A DNA stretch of 64,000 nt, from the NCBI GenBank assembly GCA_021325355.1, contig JAJPHI010000017.1:1-64000 (forward strand). The letters run 5' to 3'. The notes under the pieces were generated by a model. That model had not been told where the DNA came from. It worked only from the letters and a program-made list of their open reading frames with translations, and made no database searches. Positions 16,767 to 25,332 of the stretch are shown here, in pieces. The stretch is from Pseudomonadota bacterium. GTDB taxonomy: Bacteria > Desulfobacterota > Binatia > Binatales > Binataceae. Position 1 is the first letter of the stretch. Each line of letters begins with the position of its first letter. A program made the position numbers and the translations under genes.

Positions 16767-18373
16767 TAGGAGGCCGCCTCCCGCCGGACGGCATACAGGT
16801 CGTAATAACCGGAGCCATAGCGCGCGTACCGACTGAGCAAGGTAACGCAGGCCTGGTGGCGGGCGGCAAACAGCGCTTCGTCGTGATTGTCGAGCAAAAG
16901 GTAGCCGACGTCCGCGTGAGTTCTGAGCCAGTCACACAGGGGCGGGGCCGCTCGTGCGGGGAGCTGCACGGCGCGCGCTCCAGCATACCAGGCGACGCGC
17001 CCGTCGCGCGCGGCGACGGCGGCATGCGTCGCATTCAATTGCGCGATCCGCTCGCCGGCATAGCGCACACCGCGCATGTCGAAGCCAATCGGCCAGAGGG
17101 TCTGCGGCAACATGATAGCGGCGGCGAGAAACGCGGGAATCGCGCGGGCCGACCGCCATCCGTGCGTTGCCCCATAGCGCGCGAACCATCCGGTTATCTC
17201 GGCGAGACCGATCACGATCCATCCGAGCGTATAAGGAATCAGGTGGATCATGAAGCGAGCGCCGGTGAGGGTTACGGCAAAGCCGCAGAAATAGAACAGG
17301 ATCAGAAAGCTGACGAAGGCCTCGCGCGCGGAAAACACGATCCGCCGTCCCCGCTGCCATAAGCCGACAGGCAGTAGTACGCCAATCACCGGACCCGCGG
17401 CCTGAGCAAAAGCGTAGAGGGAGGCCCCGAAGTCCTGAGCGATCGCGCCGACGTAGACCATCGGATGGCGGACGAGGGCACTCCAGGCGGAGGCATGAGG
17501 CGAGAACGCGAGCTCCCGCCATTTCTGCGAATCGCCGGTGGCGCTGCCGAGCGTGAACATAATCGCCGCGGTGAGTTCACGGCTAATCGTCCAGACGCCG
17601 GTAGCGGCGTGGACCAGGACGAGGTAGGGGACGGCGAAGGTCATTGCGCCCAGGAAAATCAGGAGACCCAGCCCCAGCCCGTCTATTAGCGGCAGATCGC
17701 CGTAGAGCAGCGCGGCGGCCAGAGGAAACAGCGGGTTGAGCATAAGAAAGCCTATCGCTTCGGTGCGGTACAGGTAGGCGAGTCCGCTGACGAGGCCGCA
17801 AAGCAGCGCGAAACCGCGACGCCGCCGGGCAACCGCGATGAACAGCAGGGCGGTCGCGGTCGTGGTCAGCAGGATGTAGCCGGATTCGGTTCTGACCGAG
17901 GCGGAATAGGCGGCAAGGTCGGGATGAATCGCGGCGAAGGCGGCGGCGCCGAGCGCGAGATCGCGCCGTCCGAACATCTGACGGGTCAGCAGGTAGATGC
18001 TGCCGATTGCCGCCGTGCCCATCAGCGCCGAAACGAGATCACCGGCGAGTTCCCAATTCGGGACGACCCAGTGGAGTCCGGCGATGAGCAGCGGATATAA
18101 GGGGGAGAATACGGAAGTCAGTGGCGCGCGCCAGTTGCCGGCTGCGTAATCCTTCGCCATCCCGAGATAGGCGGCGCCATCGCCGGAGATGCAGAAGTTG
18201 GCGAAACAGAGGTAGAGGCGAATCGCGGCACCGACCGCGACGACGGCGGCCAGCGTTCCTGAATGATCCGAAAGCAAGCAAACCGGGCGAACGGCTTCCC
18301 GGTTGACAATTTGCGGCGCGCCCAACCCCATGGCGCGCGCTATTTTAGCAAGCGCGCGCGGTGCGCCAACCAC
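16766..18373 (-). CDS. GT39-type polytopic membrane glycosyltransferase, first gene of cassette
   Basis: 535 aa with roughly ten hydrophobic segments. The first extracytoplasmic loop has SGDGAAYLGMAKDYAAGNWR with acidic D near the membrane and SVFSPLYPLLIAG, matching the pattern D-x-x-x-Y-x-x-x-A of dolichyl-phosphate-mannose-type (PMT/GT39) transferases. The next gene (GT2) overlaps its stop codon. Start may be 18373 (taken) or the in-frame ATG at 18331; neither has a strong SD. It is more divergent from the classical ArnT family than the second GT39 gene in the operon, so sugar specificity may differ. Confidence 0.75.
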   Translation of the reverse strand: MVGAPRALAKIARAMGLGAPQIVNREAVRPVCLLSDHSGTLAAVVAVGAAIRLYLCFANFCISGDGAAYLGMAKDYAAGNWRAPLTSVFSPLYPLLIAGLHWVVPNWELAGDLVSALMGTAAIGSIYLLTRQMFGRRDLALGAAAFAAIHPDLAAYSASVRTESGYILLTTTATALLFIAVARRRRGFALLCGLVSGLAYLYRTEAIGFLMLNPLFPLAAALLYGDLPLIDGLGLGLLIFLGAMTFAVPYLVLVHAATGVWTISRELTAAIMFTLGSATGDSQKWRELAFSPHASAWSALVRHPMVYVGAIAQDFGASLYAFAQAAGPVIGVLLPVGLWQRGRRIVFSAREAFVSFLILFYFCGFAVTLTGARFMIHLIPYTLGWIVIGLAEITGWFARYGATHGWRSARAIPAFLAAAIMLPQTLWPIGFDMRGVRYAGERIAQLNATHAAVAARDGRVAWYAGARAVQLPARAAPPLCDWLRTHADVGYLLLDNHDEALFAARHQACVTLLSRYARYGSGYYDLYAVRREAAS

Positions 18374-18393
18374 GCGCGCTCACTGTGTCGGCG

Positions 18394-18594
18394 CTAGCGG
18401 CGCATCACCTTGGCCGCCTGGAGACCCTTGGGTCCTTCCGCCACCTCGAAGGAAACTTCTTCCCCCTGTTCCAACGAGCGAAAGCCCTGGCCGTTGATCG
18501 CGCTGTAGTGAACGAACACTTCCTTGCCGTCACTGAGCGTGATGAAACCGTAGCCCTTTTTCGGGCTGAACCACTTGACGGTCCCTGTCGTCAT
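18394..18594 (-). CDS. Cold-shock domain protein (CspA family)
   Basis: 66 aa, the standard single cold-shock domain: [15 protein letters not shown] contains RNP1 (K-G-Y-G-F-I), VFVHYSAI contains RNP2, and the fold closes with [17 protein letters not shown]. Binds single-stranded RNA/DNA as an RNA chaperone. Start at MTTGTVKWF (18594); the nine extra upstream codons in frame are not needed. GGGAGG lies 12 nt upstream, with a G-rich run closer. A leftward promoter and an imperfect hairpin (18611-18632) precede it. Confidence 0.95.
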   Translation of the reverse strand: MTTGTVKWFSPKKGYGFITLSDGKEVFVHYSAINGQGFRSLEQGEEVSFEVAEGPKGLQAAKVMRR

Positions 18595-18675
18595 TCCCCC
18601 AAAAATCCTCCCTGGGAACAAATGTTTCCTGGTAAAGCCGGTCCCCTCCCGATCCGGTCAGGAAACTGCGTTGCG

Positions 18676-18704
18676 CGTATAGCACAATGGCGCACCATAG
18701 CCAA
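18676..18704 (-). promoter_or_regulatory. Candidate sigma70 promoter of the cold-shock gene
   Basis: On the minus strand TTGGCT (18704-18699), 17-nt spacer, TATACG (18681-18676). The transcript would have a leader of about 75 nt, which includes an imperfect hairpin at 18632-18611 just ahead of the ribosome site, a common arrangement for cold-shock mRNAs. Confidence 0.45.
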
Positions 18705-18816
18705 GCAGTCGTCGCAAAATGGCGCAGTAGACCCCGGCGAGAGGATTTGACGATCGAGGGCGGGCGTCAGGCGGACAATGCGGCTCAACGCAAAAAGTCT
18801 ATCTAAAGATTTAGCG

Positions 18817-19110
18817 CTACCAGCGCGGCCAGCGTTTCGGTCGGGCGTGAATATGACAATGGTCGGGAATCTGCCGCATCACGCCGTCGATAATAAAGCC
18901 GTCAGTGCCATACTTCTTGCGCGCGATGAGCGACAGCGCTTCCACCATAAACTCCCGTTCTTCGTCGGTGGGACTGACGCGATGATCGCCCAGAACCGCC
19001 ATCGGGGTGTCACATGAGTCGCAATCAAGCAGGGTGAACTTGAACGGCTGCGTGAATGTGGCGTACCAGGGTGTATACTCTTTCAGCTCGCAAAGCTCGC
19101 ATTTGGCCAT
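18817..19110 (-). CDS. Mini-HIT-like protein with cysteine pairs
   Basis: 97 aa. It opens MAKCELCELKEYTPWY with C4-x-x-C7, has a second pair DCDSCDTPMAVLG (C30, C33), and ends RQIPDHCHIHARPKRW, where H84-x-H86-x-H88 matches the histidine-triad signature H-phi-H-phi-H. HIT proteins hydrolyse or transfer nucleotides; the spacing fits, but the protein is shorter than classical HINT (about 110-120 aa), and the paired Cys suggest a bound zinc. Start is taken at 19110; an ATG 9 nt upstream is equally possible, since no clear SD is present. No partner gene. Function is inference from the triad. Confidence 0.65.
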   Translation of the reverse strand: MAKCELCELKEYTPWYATFTQPFKFTLLDCDSCDTPMAVLGDHRVSPTDEEREFMVEALSLIARKKYGTDGFIIDGVMRQIPDHCHIHARPKRWPRW

Positions 19111-19188
19111 GATCGTCATGGATTAGCTGATGGGGTGGGCGTCAACAAGAGCAATCCCGGTCAGCGACGCGCGCGGGAGGGTTAACCG

Positions 19189-20397
19189 ATGGACGTCAAG
19201 GAGGCGGCTCGCGAACGGCTCGAGCAACACCGCGAGGGGCTTGTCGCACTGAGCCATCGCATTCATGCGCATCCTGAGCTGGGATGGCAGGAGGAAAAGG
19301 CGTCGGCGTGGGTCGCTGATGCGCTGGTGGAGGCGGGCTTCACAGTTCGGCGGGCGGCGCATGACTTGCCGACCGCGCTGGTCGCACGAGCGGGATCGGG
19401 ACCGCTGCATATCGCGATCTGCGCGGAATACGATTGTCTGCCTGAGATCGGTCACGCGTGCGGGCACAATATAATCGCGGCTATGGGCGTCGGCGCGGCG
19501 ATCGCCGCGGCGCGCGTCGCGGACGACGTCGGACTGACGGTCAGTTTGATCGGAACTCCGGCGGAAGAGGCCGGCAACGATGGTGGTAAGATCAAGCTGG
19601 TGGATCGCGGCGCATTCGATGACGTTCATGCGGCGATGATGGTGCATCCGGCGCCGGTCGATATGGCTGAGCCGCCGATTCTCGCCGCCGCGCTGTTCGA
19701 GATTGAATATATCGGCAAGGAGGCGCACGCGTCGGCGTTTCCCGAACGCGGCATCAACGCGGCCGATGCGATGGTGATTGCGCAAACCGCCATTGGCCTG
19801 CTGCGGCAGCATATTCGCCACACCGAGCGCATCCACGGCATTGTTACCCACGGCGGGGCGGCGCCGAACATCATTCCGGCGCGCACCACCGCGAAATACA
19901 TGGCGCGCGCGGAGAGTCTCGAAAAACTGCAGTCGCTCATCCCCCGCGTCCATCGATGCTTCGAGGCGGGTGCGATCGCGACCGGCGCCACCCTCCATCT
20001 CGCCGGCGGCGACAAGCCGTACGCCGAGATGCGTCATGACCCGGATTTGCTGGCGCTCTATCGGCGCAACGCCCTCGCCGTCGGCCGACGGCTGGTGGAT
20101 GCGCAGGGGCGGATGAGCAGTGGTGATCTGTCGCGGGCGGCGGGCTCGACCGACATGGGCAACGTGTCGCTGAAAGTGCCGTCAATCCATCCGATGATCG
20201 GGCTCGATTCGCTGCCGGCGGTGAATCATCAGCCGGAGTTCACGGCGCATTGCGCCACGCCGGTCGCCGATCGCGCCGTGTACGACGGCGCCCTGGCGAT
20301 GGCCTGGACGACAATCGATGCGGCGCTCAACGGCGAGTTATGCGCGCGGCTTCTCCGTCGCGAGGCGGGTGCGAGCCAGGCGCGACGCGACCGCTGA
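19189..20397 (+). CDS. M20-family metallo-amidohydrolase
   Basis: 402 aa. Metal-site motifs of the M20 dizinc peptidases are present: SHRIHAHPELGWQEEKAS, CAEYDCLPEIGHACGHNIIAAMG, TPAEEAGNDGGK and HPAPVD. The dimerisation insert follows (YIGKEAHASAFPERGINAADAM with the bridging His) and then the closing HQPEFTAHC. This places it with the aminobenzoyl-glutamate utilisation / amidohydrolase branch rather than general peptidases. Start ATG has GGGAGGG 8 nt upstream. It converges with the secreted HTH peptide with only 3 nt between stops. Natural substrate unknown; N-acyl amino acids or small amides are likely. Confidence 0.88.
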   Translation: MDVKEAARERLEQHREGLVALSHRIHAHPELGWQEEKASAWVADALVEAGFTVRRAAHDLPTALVARAGSGPLHIAICAEYDCLPEIGHACGHNIIAAMGVGAAIAAARVADDVGLTVSLIGTPAEEAGNDGGKIKLVDRGAFDDVHAAMMVHPAPVDMAEPPILAAALFEIEYIGKEAHASAFPERGINAADAMVIAQTAIGLLRQHIRHTERIHGIVTHGGAAPNIIPARTTAKYMARAESLEKLQSLIPRVHRCFEAGAIATGATLHLAGGDKPYAEMRHDPDLLALYRRNALAVGRRLVDAQGRMSSGDLSRAAGSTDMGNVSLKVPSIHPMIGLDSLPAVNHQPEFTAHCATPVADRAVYDGALAMAWTTIDAALNGELCARLLRREAGASQARRDR

Positions 20398-20400
20398 TAC

Positions 20401-20700
20401 CTAGTGGTGAGTCGCCGAGGGCGACGCTGCGGCAGCCGGGCTGGCGGCGGAACTCATGTGCGCCGTCGAAGCTGCTTTCGCGGTGGTTTTGCCGCCCGCC
20501 GCTTTTTTCTTGCATCGATAGACGCTGCTGGTCGAGATGCTGAGATCCTTCGCGATGTCTTTGGTTTTCTTGCCGGCGGCGACTTCGGACATCACTTTGG
20601 TGCAATCGACCTTGTTGGCGAAGGCTGATGTCGCGCCGACCTGCAGCAATCCCGCGATCGCCAGGATCATCCCGAAGTGGAGCGGCACTCGGTTCCTCAC
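20401..20700 (-). CDS. Exported small protein with a helix-turn-helix-like core
   Basis: 99 aa. A convincing signal peptide (1-28: MRNRVPLHFG, hydrophobic core MILAIAGLLQVG, cleavage after SAFA) is followed by DCTKVMSEVAAGKKTKDIAK and DLSISTSSVYRCKKK. The latter is the shape of a resolvase/sigma-type helix-turn-helix (ISTSSVY recognition-helix pattern). Two Cys (C33, C63) bracket that core and could form a disulfide after export. The rest (69-99) is Ala/Ser/Thr-rich ending in His-His. Start GTG 20700 is chosen because GGGGG lies about 9 nt upstream; a TTG at 20721 would spoil the signal peptide. I do not recognise a family. Confidence 0.65.
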   Translation of the reverse strand: MRNRVPLHFGMILAIAGLLQVGATSAFANKVDCTKVMSEVAAGKKTKDIAKDLSISTSSVYRCKKKAAGGKTTAKAASTAHMSSAASPAAAASPSATHH

Positions 20701-20799
20701 GCGCAAAATCCCCCTGACCAATAGTTAGCGCCAAGTATTCCAGAATCCCGTAATCGCTGGAAGCGGCGGCGACGGACTGAGCCGCTCGTGCAGTAAAGC

Positions 20800-21609
20800 T
20801 CAGCGCCCCGGGGTCTTGAGATGGGGAAAATTGGGCGCGCGCTTCTCCTTGACGGCGGCGAGTCCTTCGGCGACGTCGGCGCTGAAGAAGCCGAGCATCT
20901 CCATCGCCAGTGAGGCGTCGAACGCCGGACCGAACATCTTGAGCCAGTTGTTGAGCGCGCGCTTGGTGAAGCGCGCGGCCTGCTGCGGCCCGCGGGCGAG
21001 GGTGCGCGCGACCGCAAAGGCCTTGTCCATCAACTGGTCATTGGGCACGCAGAGGCTGACCAAACCGATCCGTTCGGCTTCCTTGCCGTCAATGAAATCG
21101 GCGGTCATCAGGTAATACTTCGCCTTTGCCATCCCGCACAGGAGCGGCCAGATAATCACCGCATGATCGCCCGCGGCGACGCCGAGGCGCACGTGGCCGT
21201 CGGTGATACGCATACTCTCGGCGGCGATCGAGATATCGGCCATGAAGGCCACGGCAAGACCGGCGCCGACCGCCACTCCGTTGATCGCCGAAATGATCGG
21301 CTTGCTGCAGTCGATCATGTTGTAAACGATATCGCCCGCCTCGCGCATCGCCTGCGAGATATTGGCGTGATTCGACTTCATCTGCTCGATCATGTCGAGG
21401 TCGCCGCCGGCCGAAAAAGCGCGGCCCTTGCCGGTGATAATCACGACGTTGGTTTCCGGATCGTCGTCGATATCGCGCCAAACGCGACTCAATTCCCAGT
21501 GCAGACGATTGTTGGTGGCGTTCAGCACGTCAGGACGGTTGATCGTGATTAGCAGGATGCCGTCAGGATGCCGTTCGAAAAGCAGATGCTGGTATTCGTC
21601 GTAGCGCAT
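20800..21609 (-). CDS. Crotonase-superfamily protein (enoyl-CoA hydratase/isomerase-like), atypical active site
   Basis: 269 aa with crotonase landmarks: NRPDVLNATN, oxyanion-hole segments GRAFSAGGDLD (66-70) and INGVAVGAGLAVAFMADISIA (110-130). In classical hydratases the two catalytic acids fall in G-G-G-x-E and P-E-x-x-L-G; here these positions are A119 and H139 (DGHVRLGVAAGDH). D148 in AAGDH is a candidate acid, as in other crotonases with a relocated carboxylate. The oxyanion hole is intact, so acyl-CoA binding is likely; hydration by the classical Glu pair is not. It stands 104 nt downstream of fbaB on the same strand. Confidence 0.85.
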   Translation of the reverse strand: MRYDEYQHLLFERHPDGILLITINRPDVLNATNNRLHWELSRVWRDIDDDPETNVVIITGKGRAFSAGGDLDMIEQMKSNHANISQAMREAGDIVYNMIDCSKPIISAINGVAVGAGLAVAFMADISIAAESMRITDGHVRLGVAAGDHAVIIWPLLCGMAKAKYYLMTADFIDGKEAERIGLVSLCVPNDQLMDKAFAVARTLARGPQQAARFTKRALNNWLKMFGPAFDASLAMEMLGFFSADVAEGLAAVKEKRAPNFPHLKTPGR

Positions 21610-21712
21610 AAGGTTGCTCCCGCGAGAGTGAATTGCCTCGCTCCAGTTCGACGCAGTCGCCCCCGCCGCTGAATCTCCGGAACTGGGGACGCGGCGACTT
21701 TATCGCACCCGC

Positions 21713-22630
21713 TTAGGAGGCGTAAATCTCCATGATCTGATGCAGCAGTTTGATGGCGTCGGCCTTCGGGCGCTGAAAGGAATTGCGCCCGATAATCGAG
21801 CCGAAGCCGCCGCCGGCCCGAATCGCCTTGATCTCCTCGATTAGGGTGGCATCCTCCTCGCGCGCGCCGCCGGAGAAAATCACGATACCGCGGCCGTCGA
21901 AGCAGCTTTGCACGACGTGCCGGACACGTTCCGCGAGCGGTTCGAGCGGAATCCGCGCCGCTGCGTAAGCCTTGCGCGCTTCCGGCTGCTCCAGATGGGA
22001 GGTCGGCAGCTTGACCTTGATGATATTGGCGCCGAGCTGGGCGGCGATTTGCGCCGCATAAGCCACCACATCGAGCGCAGTCTCGCCTTCCTTGCTAAGA
22101 CCGGAGCCGCGCGGGTAGGACCAAACGACGACGGCGAGGCCGCGCGCCTTGGCTTCCTGAGCGAGCTGCTGAAGCTGCTGATACATCTCGCGGCGATAGG
22201 CCGAGCCGGGATAGATCGTAAAACCGATGGCGGCGCATCCGAGCCGCAGCGCGTCGTTGACGCTGGCCGTCACCGCCGAGACCGGATCGCGCTCGTCGAG
22301 CAGGAGGTCGTGATTGTTGAGCTTCAGGATTAGCGGGATCTCGCCGGCAAAATCAGGGGCGCCGGCTTCGAGGAATCCCAGCGGCGCAGCATACGCATTG
22401 CATCCCGCCTCGATGGCGAGCTCGAAGTGATAGAGCGGATTGTAGGCCGGAGGATTCGGCGCAAAGCTGCGCGCGGGGCCGTGCTCGAAGCCCTGATCGA
22501 CCGGCAGAATGACAAACCGTCCAGTGCCGGCGAGCCGACCGTGATTCATGATGCGCGCCAAATTGGCGCGGACGCCGGGGTTTTCTGACTGATAATAGCT
22601 GAGAATTTCGCGAACTCTGGGCGTCAGCAT
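21713..22630 (-). CDS. fbaB: Class I fructose-bisphosphate aldolase (DhnA/FbaB family)
   Basis: 305 aa, length typical for the archaeal/bacterial class I FBA. VDQGFEHGP (D45) near the N-terminus, KLNNHD, GFTIYPGS, WSYPRG and the Schiff-base lysine in ANIIKVKLP (K205 by alignment to the M-I-K of E. coli FbaB), then the phosphate-binding IFSGG and FGSIIGRN. Cleaves fructose 1,6-bisphosphate to DHAP and glyceraldehyde-3-phosphate. Last of the leftward trio zwf-glk-fbaB, 37 nt after glk, so probably one transcript for glucose use. Confidence 0.92.
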   Translation of the reverse strand: MLTPRVREILSYYQSENPGVRANLARIMNHGRLAGTGRFVILPVDQGFEHGPARSFAPNPPAYNPLYHFELAIEAGCNAYAAPLGFLEAGAPDFAGEIPLILKLNNHDLLLDERDPVSAVTASVNDALRLGCAAIGFTIYPGSAYRREMYQQLQQLAQEAKARGLAVVVWSYPRGSGLSKEGETALDVVAYAAQIAAQLGANIIKVKLPTSHLEQPEARKAYAAARIPLEPLAERVRHVVQSCFDGRGIVIFSGGAREEDATLIEEIKAIRAGGGFGSIIGRNSFQRPKADAIKLLHQIMEIYAS

Positions 22631-22667
22631 CGTGTCGGCTCCTGTTCGGTTAAAGCACAGCCTCGAT

Positions 22668-23663
22668 TCATTGAAGCATCGACGCCGCGACGTGAGCAGC
22701 GCCGATTAGCGCCGTATTTTCATTCATCGAGACGCGAATCGGGATCCGCGAGAGCATCTCCTGGAAGCGGCCTTTGTCGCAGAACGCCCGCACGAAGCCG
22801 CCCTGGCGCAGGATGTCGATAAGCTTGGGGGCGATTCCGCCACAGACGTAGACGCCGCCCTGGGCAAAATATTTGAGCGCGAGATTGGCCGCTTCGGCGC
22901 CGTAGATGGCGCAAAAGAGCTCGACCGCGCGCACGCACTCGGGGTCTTTACCGGCCACTGCGGCTTCGCCGATGACGGCCGAGGGATCGTGCGCGCGCAT
23001 CTGCTCCGTCAGCCATTCGGGCTCCCTCGTTGTCGAGCGTGATCGCAGGAAGCGGTAGAGGTTGTGCAGACCGGGTCCGGAGAGGACACGCTCGAAACTG
23101 ACGTGGCCGAATTCGCCGGCGAGAAATTCAAGCAGGGCTATCTGCTCGGGCCCGCGCGGCGCGAAATCGCTGTGACCGCCTTCGCTGGCGATCATATGCC
23201 AGCCTTGCCGCGTGTGGACCATGCCGGCTTCGCCGAGCCCGGTCCCGGCAGCGACGACCACCGCGGTGGACGGCGCCTTCGGCGGCGCGCCCGCCTGGAG
23301 CGTCACCAGGTCGGAATCGGGCAGGAAGAGGGTGCCCCATGCCGTGGCTTCGAGATCGTTCAGCAGACGCACCGGCGCGCCGCCGAGTTGCTGCGACAGA
23401 TCGCGCTCACGCATCGGCCAGGGGATATTGACGGGACGACTGACGCCGTCGATAACCGGTCCGGCGGCGCCGAAGCAGGCCGCAGCGAGCGGTTCGGCAG
23501 CCGGCGCGAATTCGGCGACGGCAGCCTCGAGACTCTGGTAGTCGGCGGTCGCGAGCACGCGGTCGCGCGCCATTTCCAGCCGCTCGCCGGAGACCCGGTA
23601 GATCGCGAGATGGATCTTGGTGCCGCCTATATCGCCGGCGAGAATCTGCGCCGAATCGCCCAC
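22668..23663 (-). CDS. glk: Glucokinase (Glk family)
   Basis: 331 aa. Phosphate-1 motif LAGDIGGTKIHLA at the N-terminus, RLLNDLEATAWG (substrate-proximal N-D), VVAAGTGLGEA, ASEGGHSDFAPRG (glucose-binding E-G-G-H with D-F-A-P) and VYVCGGIAPKL toward the C-terminus. These are the signatures of the ATP-dependent proteobacterial glucokinase rather than the ROK family. Phosphorylates glucose to glucose-6-phosphate, the substrate of the upstream zwf product. Spacing is 19 nt to zwf. Confidence 0.93.
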   Translation of the reverse strand: MGDSAQILAGDIGGTKIHLAIYRVSGERLEMARDRVLATADYQSLEAAVAEFAPAAEPLAAACFGAAGPVIDGVSRPVNIPWPMRERDLSQQLGGAPVRLLNDLEATAWGTLFLPDSDLVTLQAGAPPKAPSTAVVVAAGTGLGEAGMVHTRQGWHMIASEGGHSDFAPRGPEQIALLEFLAGEFGHVSFERVLSGPGLHNLYRFLRSRSTTREPEWLTEQMRAHDPSAVIGEAAVAGKDPECVRAVELFCAIYGAEAANLALKYFAQGGVYVCGGIAPKLIDILRQGGFVRAFCDKGRFQEMLSRIPIRVSMNENTALIGAAHVAASMLQ

Positions 23664-23682
23664 AATCAGTTCCCGCCCGCCG

Positions 23683-25221
23683 CTAGAAAATCCGCCAGGC
23701 GCGGCCGTCCTTACCGATCATCACGGCGGCCTCGGTCGGGCCCCACGAGCCGGCGGCGTACGGGTAAGGGGCGACCGCGGCGACGCTCCAGACATCCAGT
23801 ACGGTCTGAATCCAGGCCCATGCCGCCTCGACCGTATCGCGGCGCATGAACAGGGTCTGATCGCCGATAATCAAGTCGCGCAGCAGGGTTTCGTAAGCTT
23901 CCGGCGAAGCTGTCGAGTTCTGAAAATCGACCTTCACCGGCGCAAGGCGCAAGGGCGATCCGGGCAGCTTCGAGATGATTGTCAGCGAAAGGCCTTCGTC
24001 CGGCTGGATCCGGATGGAAAGGACGTTCGGCGCCAGCGTGGGGGTTGGTCGCGAGTTGTAGAGAACGCGCGGCACGCGCTTGAAGAAAATCGCGATCTCG
24101 CTGGCGCGCTTGGGCATCCGCTTGCCGGTGCGCAGGTAAAAGGGGACGCCGGCCCAGCGCCAGTTATCGATATAGCACTTGAGCGCGACGAAAGTTTCGG
24201 TCATCGAGTCGGGGGCGATGTGTTCCTCGGCCAGATAACCTTTGACCTTTTCGCCGGCGATAAGGCCTTCCTGATACTGGCCGCGGATCACCCAGCGTTC
24301 GACGTCCACCGGCTCGAACGGACGCAGCGAGCGGATGACGTCGAGCTTGGAGTCGCGGACGGCGTCGGGCGCGGTGGAACGCGGCGGTTCCATCGCAATC
24401 ATGCAGAGCACCTGCAGGATGTGGCTCTGCACCATGTCGCGGAGGGCGCCGGCGTGATCGTAGTAGGCGGCGCGGGTGCCGACGCCTTCGTCTTCGGCCA
24501 CCGTAATCTGCACGTGATCGATGTAGTGCGAGGTCCAGATGGGCTCGAAGATGAGGTTGGCGAAGCGCAGGACCATCAGGTTCTCGACGGTCTCTTTGCC
24601 GAGATAATGATCGATGCGAAAGGTCGAATTTTCGTCGAAATATCGGGCCAACTGCTGGTTGATTTCGCGCGCGCTCGCGAGGTCATGTCCGATCGGCTTC
24701 TCGACAACGACGCGCGTGAACCGATTTGCGGCCGCCGCCGGCATCCCGAGTCCCGCCTCCTGCAGGTTCCGGGCGCAGACTTCGATAAAGTTCGGTGGTA
24801 TCGCGAAATAGAAGATATGGTTGCCGCTGCTGCCGTTTTGCTGATCGATTCGGTCGAGCTGCTCCTTCAATTTCAGATAATCCTTCGGTTCGGTGAAGGA
24901 TCCGGAAACGAAGTGCAGTTGGGGAGCGAAGTTGTTCCAGCCCGCTTCGGTAAGGCGACGGCGCGAAAAGCGCTCGATGCCGTCGCGGGCGAACTTGCGA
25001 TAGCCGTCGTCGTCGAGCGACTCGATCGAGAAACCGACGATCGCGAACTGCGGGGGCAGGCCGCCTTCGAGCGCAAGGTTATAGAGCGCGGGCAGCAGCT
25101 TTTTGTGGCTCAGGTCGCCGGCGCCGCCCAGGATTACCAGGGTGCACGGATCGTTTTTCCCTTGCCCAGCGGATTTGCCCGATGATGCGGCGCCGCGTAC
25201 CGGCGAGATAAGTCCGGCCAT
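23683..25221 (-). CDS. zwf: Glucose-6-phosphate 1-dehydrogenase
   Basis: 512 aa, normal length. The coenzyme loop reads GGAGDLSHKKLLPALYNL (the family usually has G-A-S-G-D-L). VVVEKPIGHDLASA is followed by the substrate-binding RIDHYLGKE and then ENLMVLRFANLIFEPIW; all catalytic residues (D, H, K of D-H-Y-L-G-K) are present. The N-terminal 25 residues are a Gly/Ser/Lys-rich extension. Oxidises G6P to 6-phosphogluconolactone, first step of the oxidative pentose phosphate or Entner-Doudoroff routes; gnd or edd/eda are not in the window. First gene of zwf-glk-fbaB. Confidence 0.95.
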   Translation of the reverse strand: MAGLISPVRGAASSGKSAGQGKNDPCTLVILGGAGDLSHKKLLPALYNLALEGGLPPQFAIVGFSIESLDDDGYRKFARDGIERFSRRRLTEAGWNNFAPQLHFVSGSFTEPKDYLKLKEQLDRIDQQNGSSGNHIFYFAIPPNFIEVCARNLQEAGLGMPAAAANRFTRVVVEKPIGHDLASAREINQQLARYFDENSTFRIDHYLGKETVENLMVLRFANLIFEPIWTSHYIDHVQITVAEDEGVGTRAAYYDHAGALRDMVQSHILQVLCMIAMEPPRSTAPDAVRDSKLDVIRSLRPFEPVDVERWVIRGQYQEGLIAGEKVKGYLAEEHIAPDSMTETFVALKCYIDNWRWAGVPFYLRTGKRMPKRASEIAIFFKRVPRVLYNSRPTPTLAPNVLSIRIQPDEGLSLTIISKLPGSPLRLAPVKVDFQNSTASPEAYETLLRDLIIGDQTLFMRRDTVEAAWAWIQTVLDVWSVAAVAPYPYAAGSWGPTEAAVMIGKDGRAWRIF

Positions 25222-25332
25222 AAACCTCCCTCAGACGCGATTGGTTGCGCCTGCGCCATCTCAAGGCCTGATTCCAAGCTAGACGATACCGGAAAATCGC
25301 GAAAGAGCGGCGCCCGGCGCGCGCGAAATCGG

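Noticed and set aside
23617..25185. 522-codon frame antisense to zwf
   Set aside because: Shadow of zwf; composition His/Arg/Val-rich without motifs.
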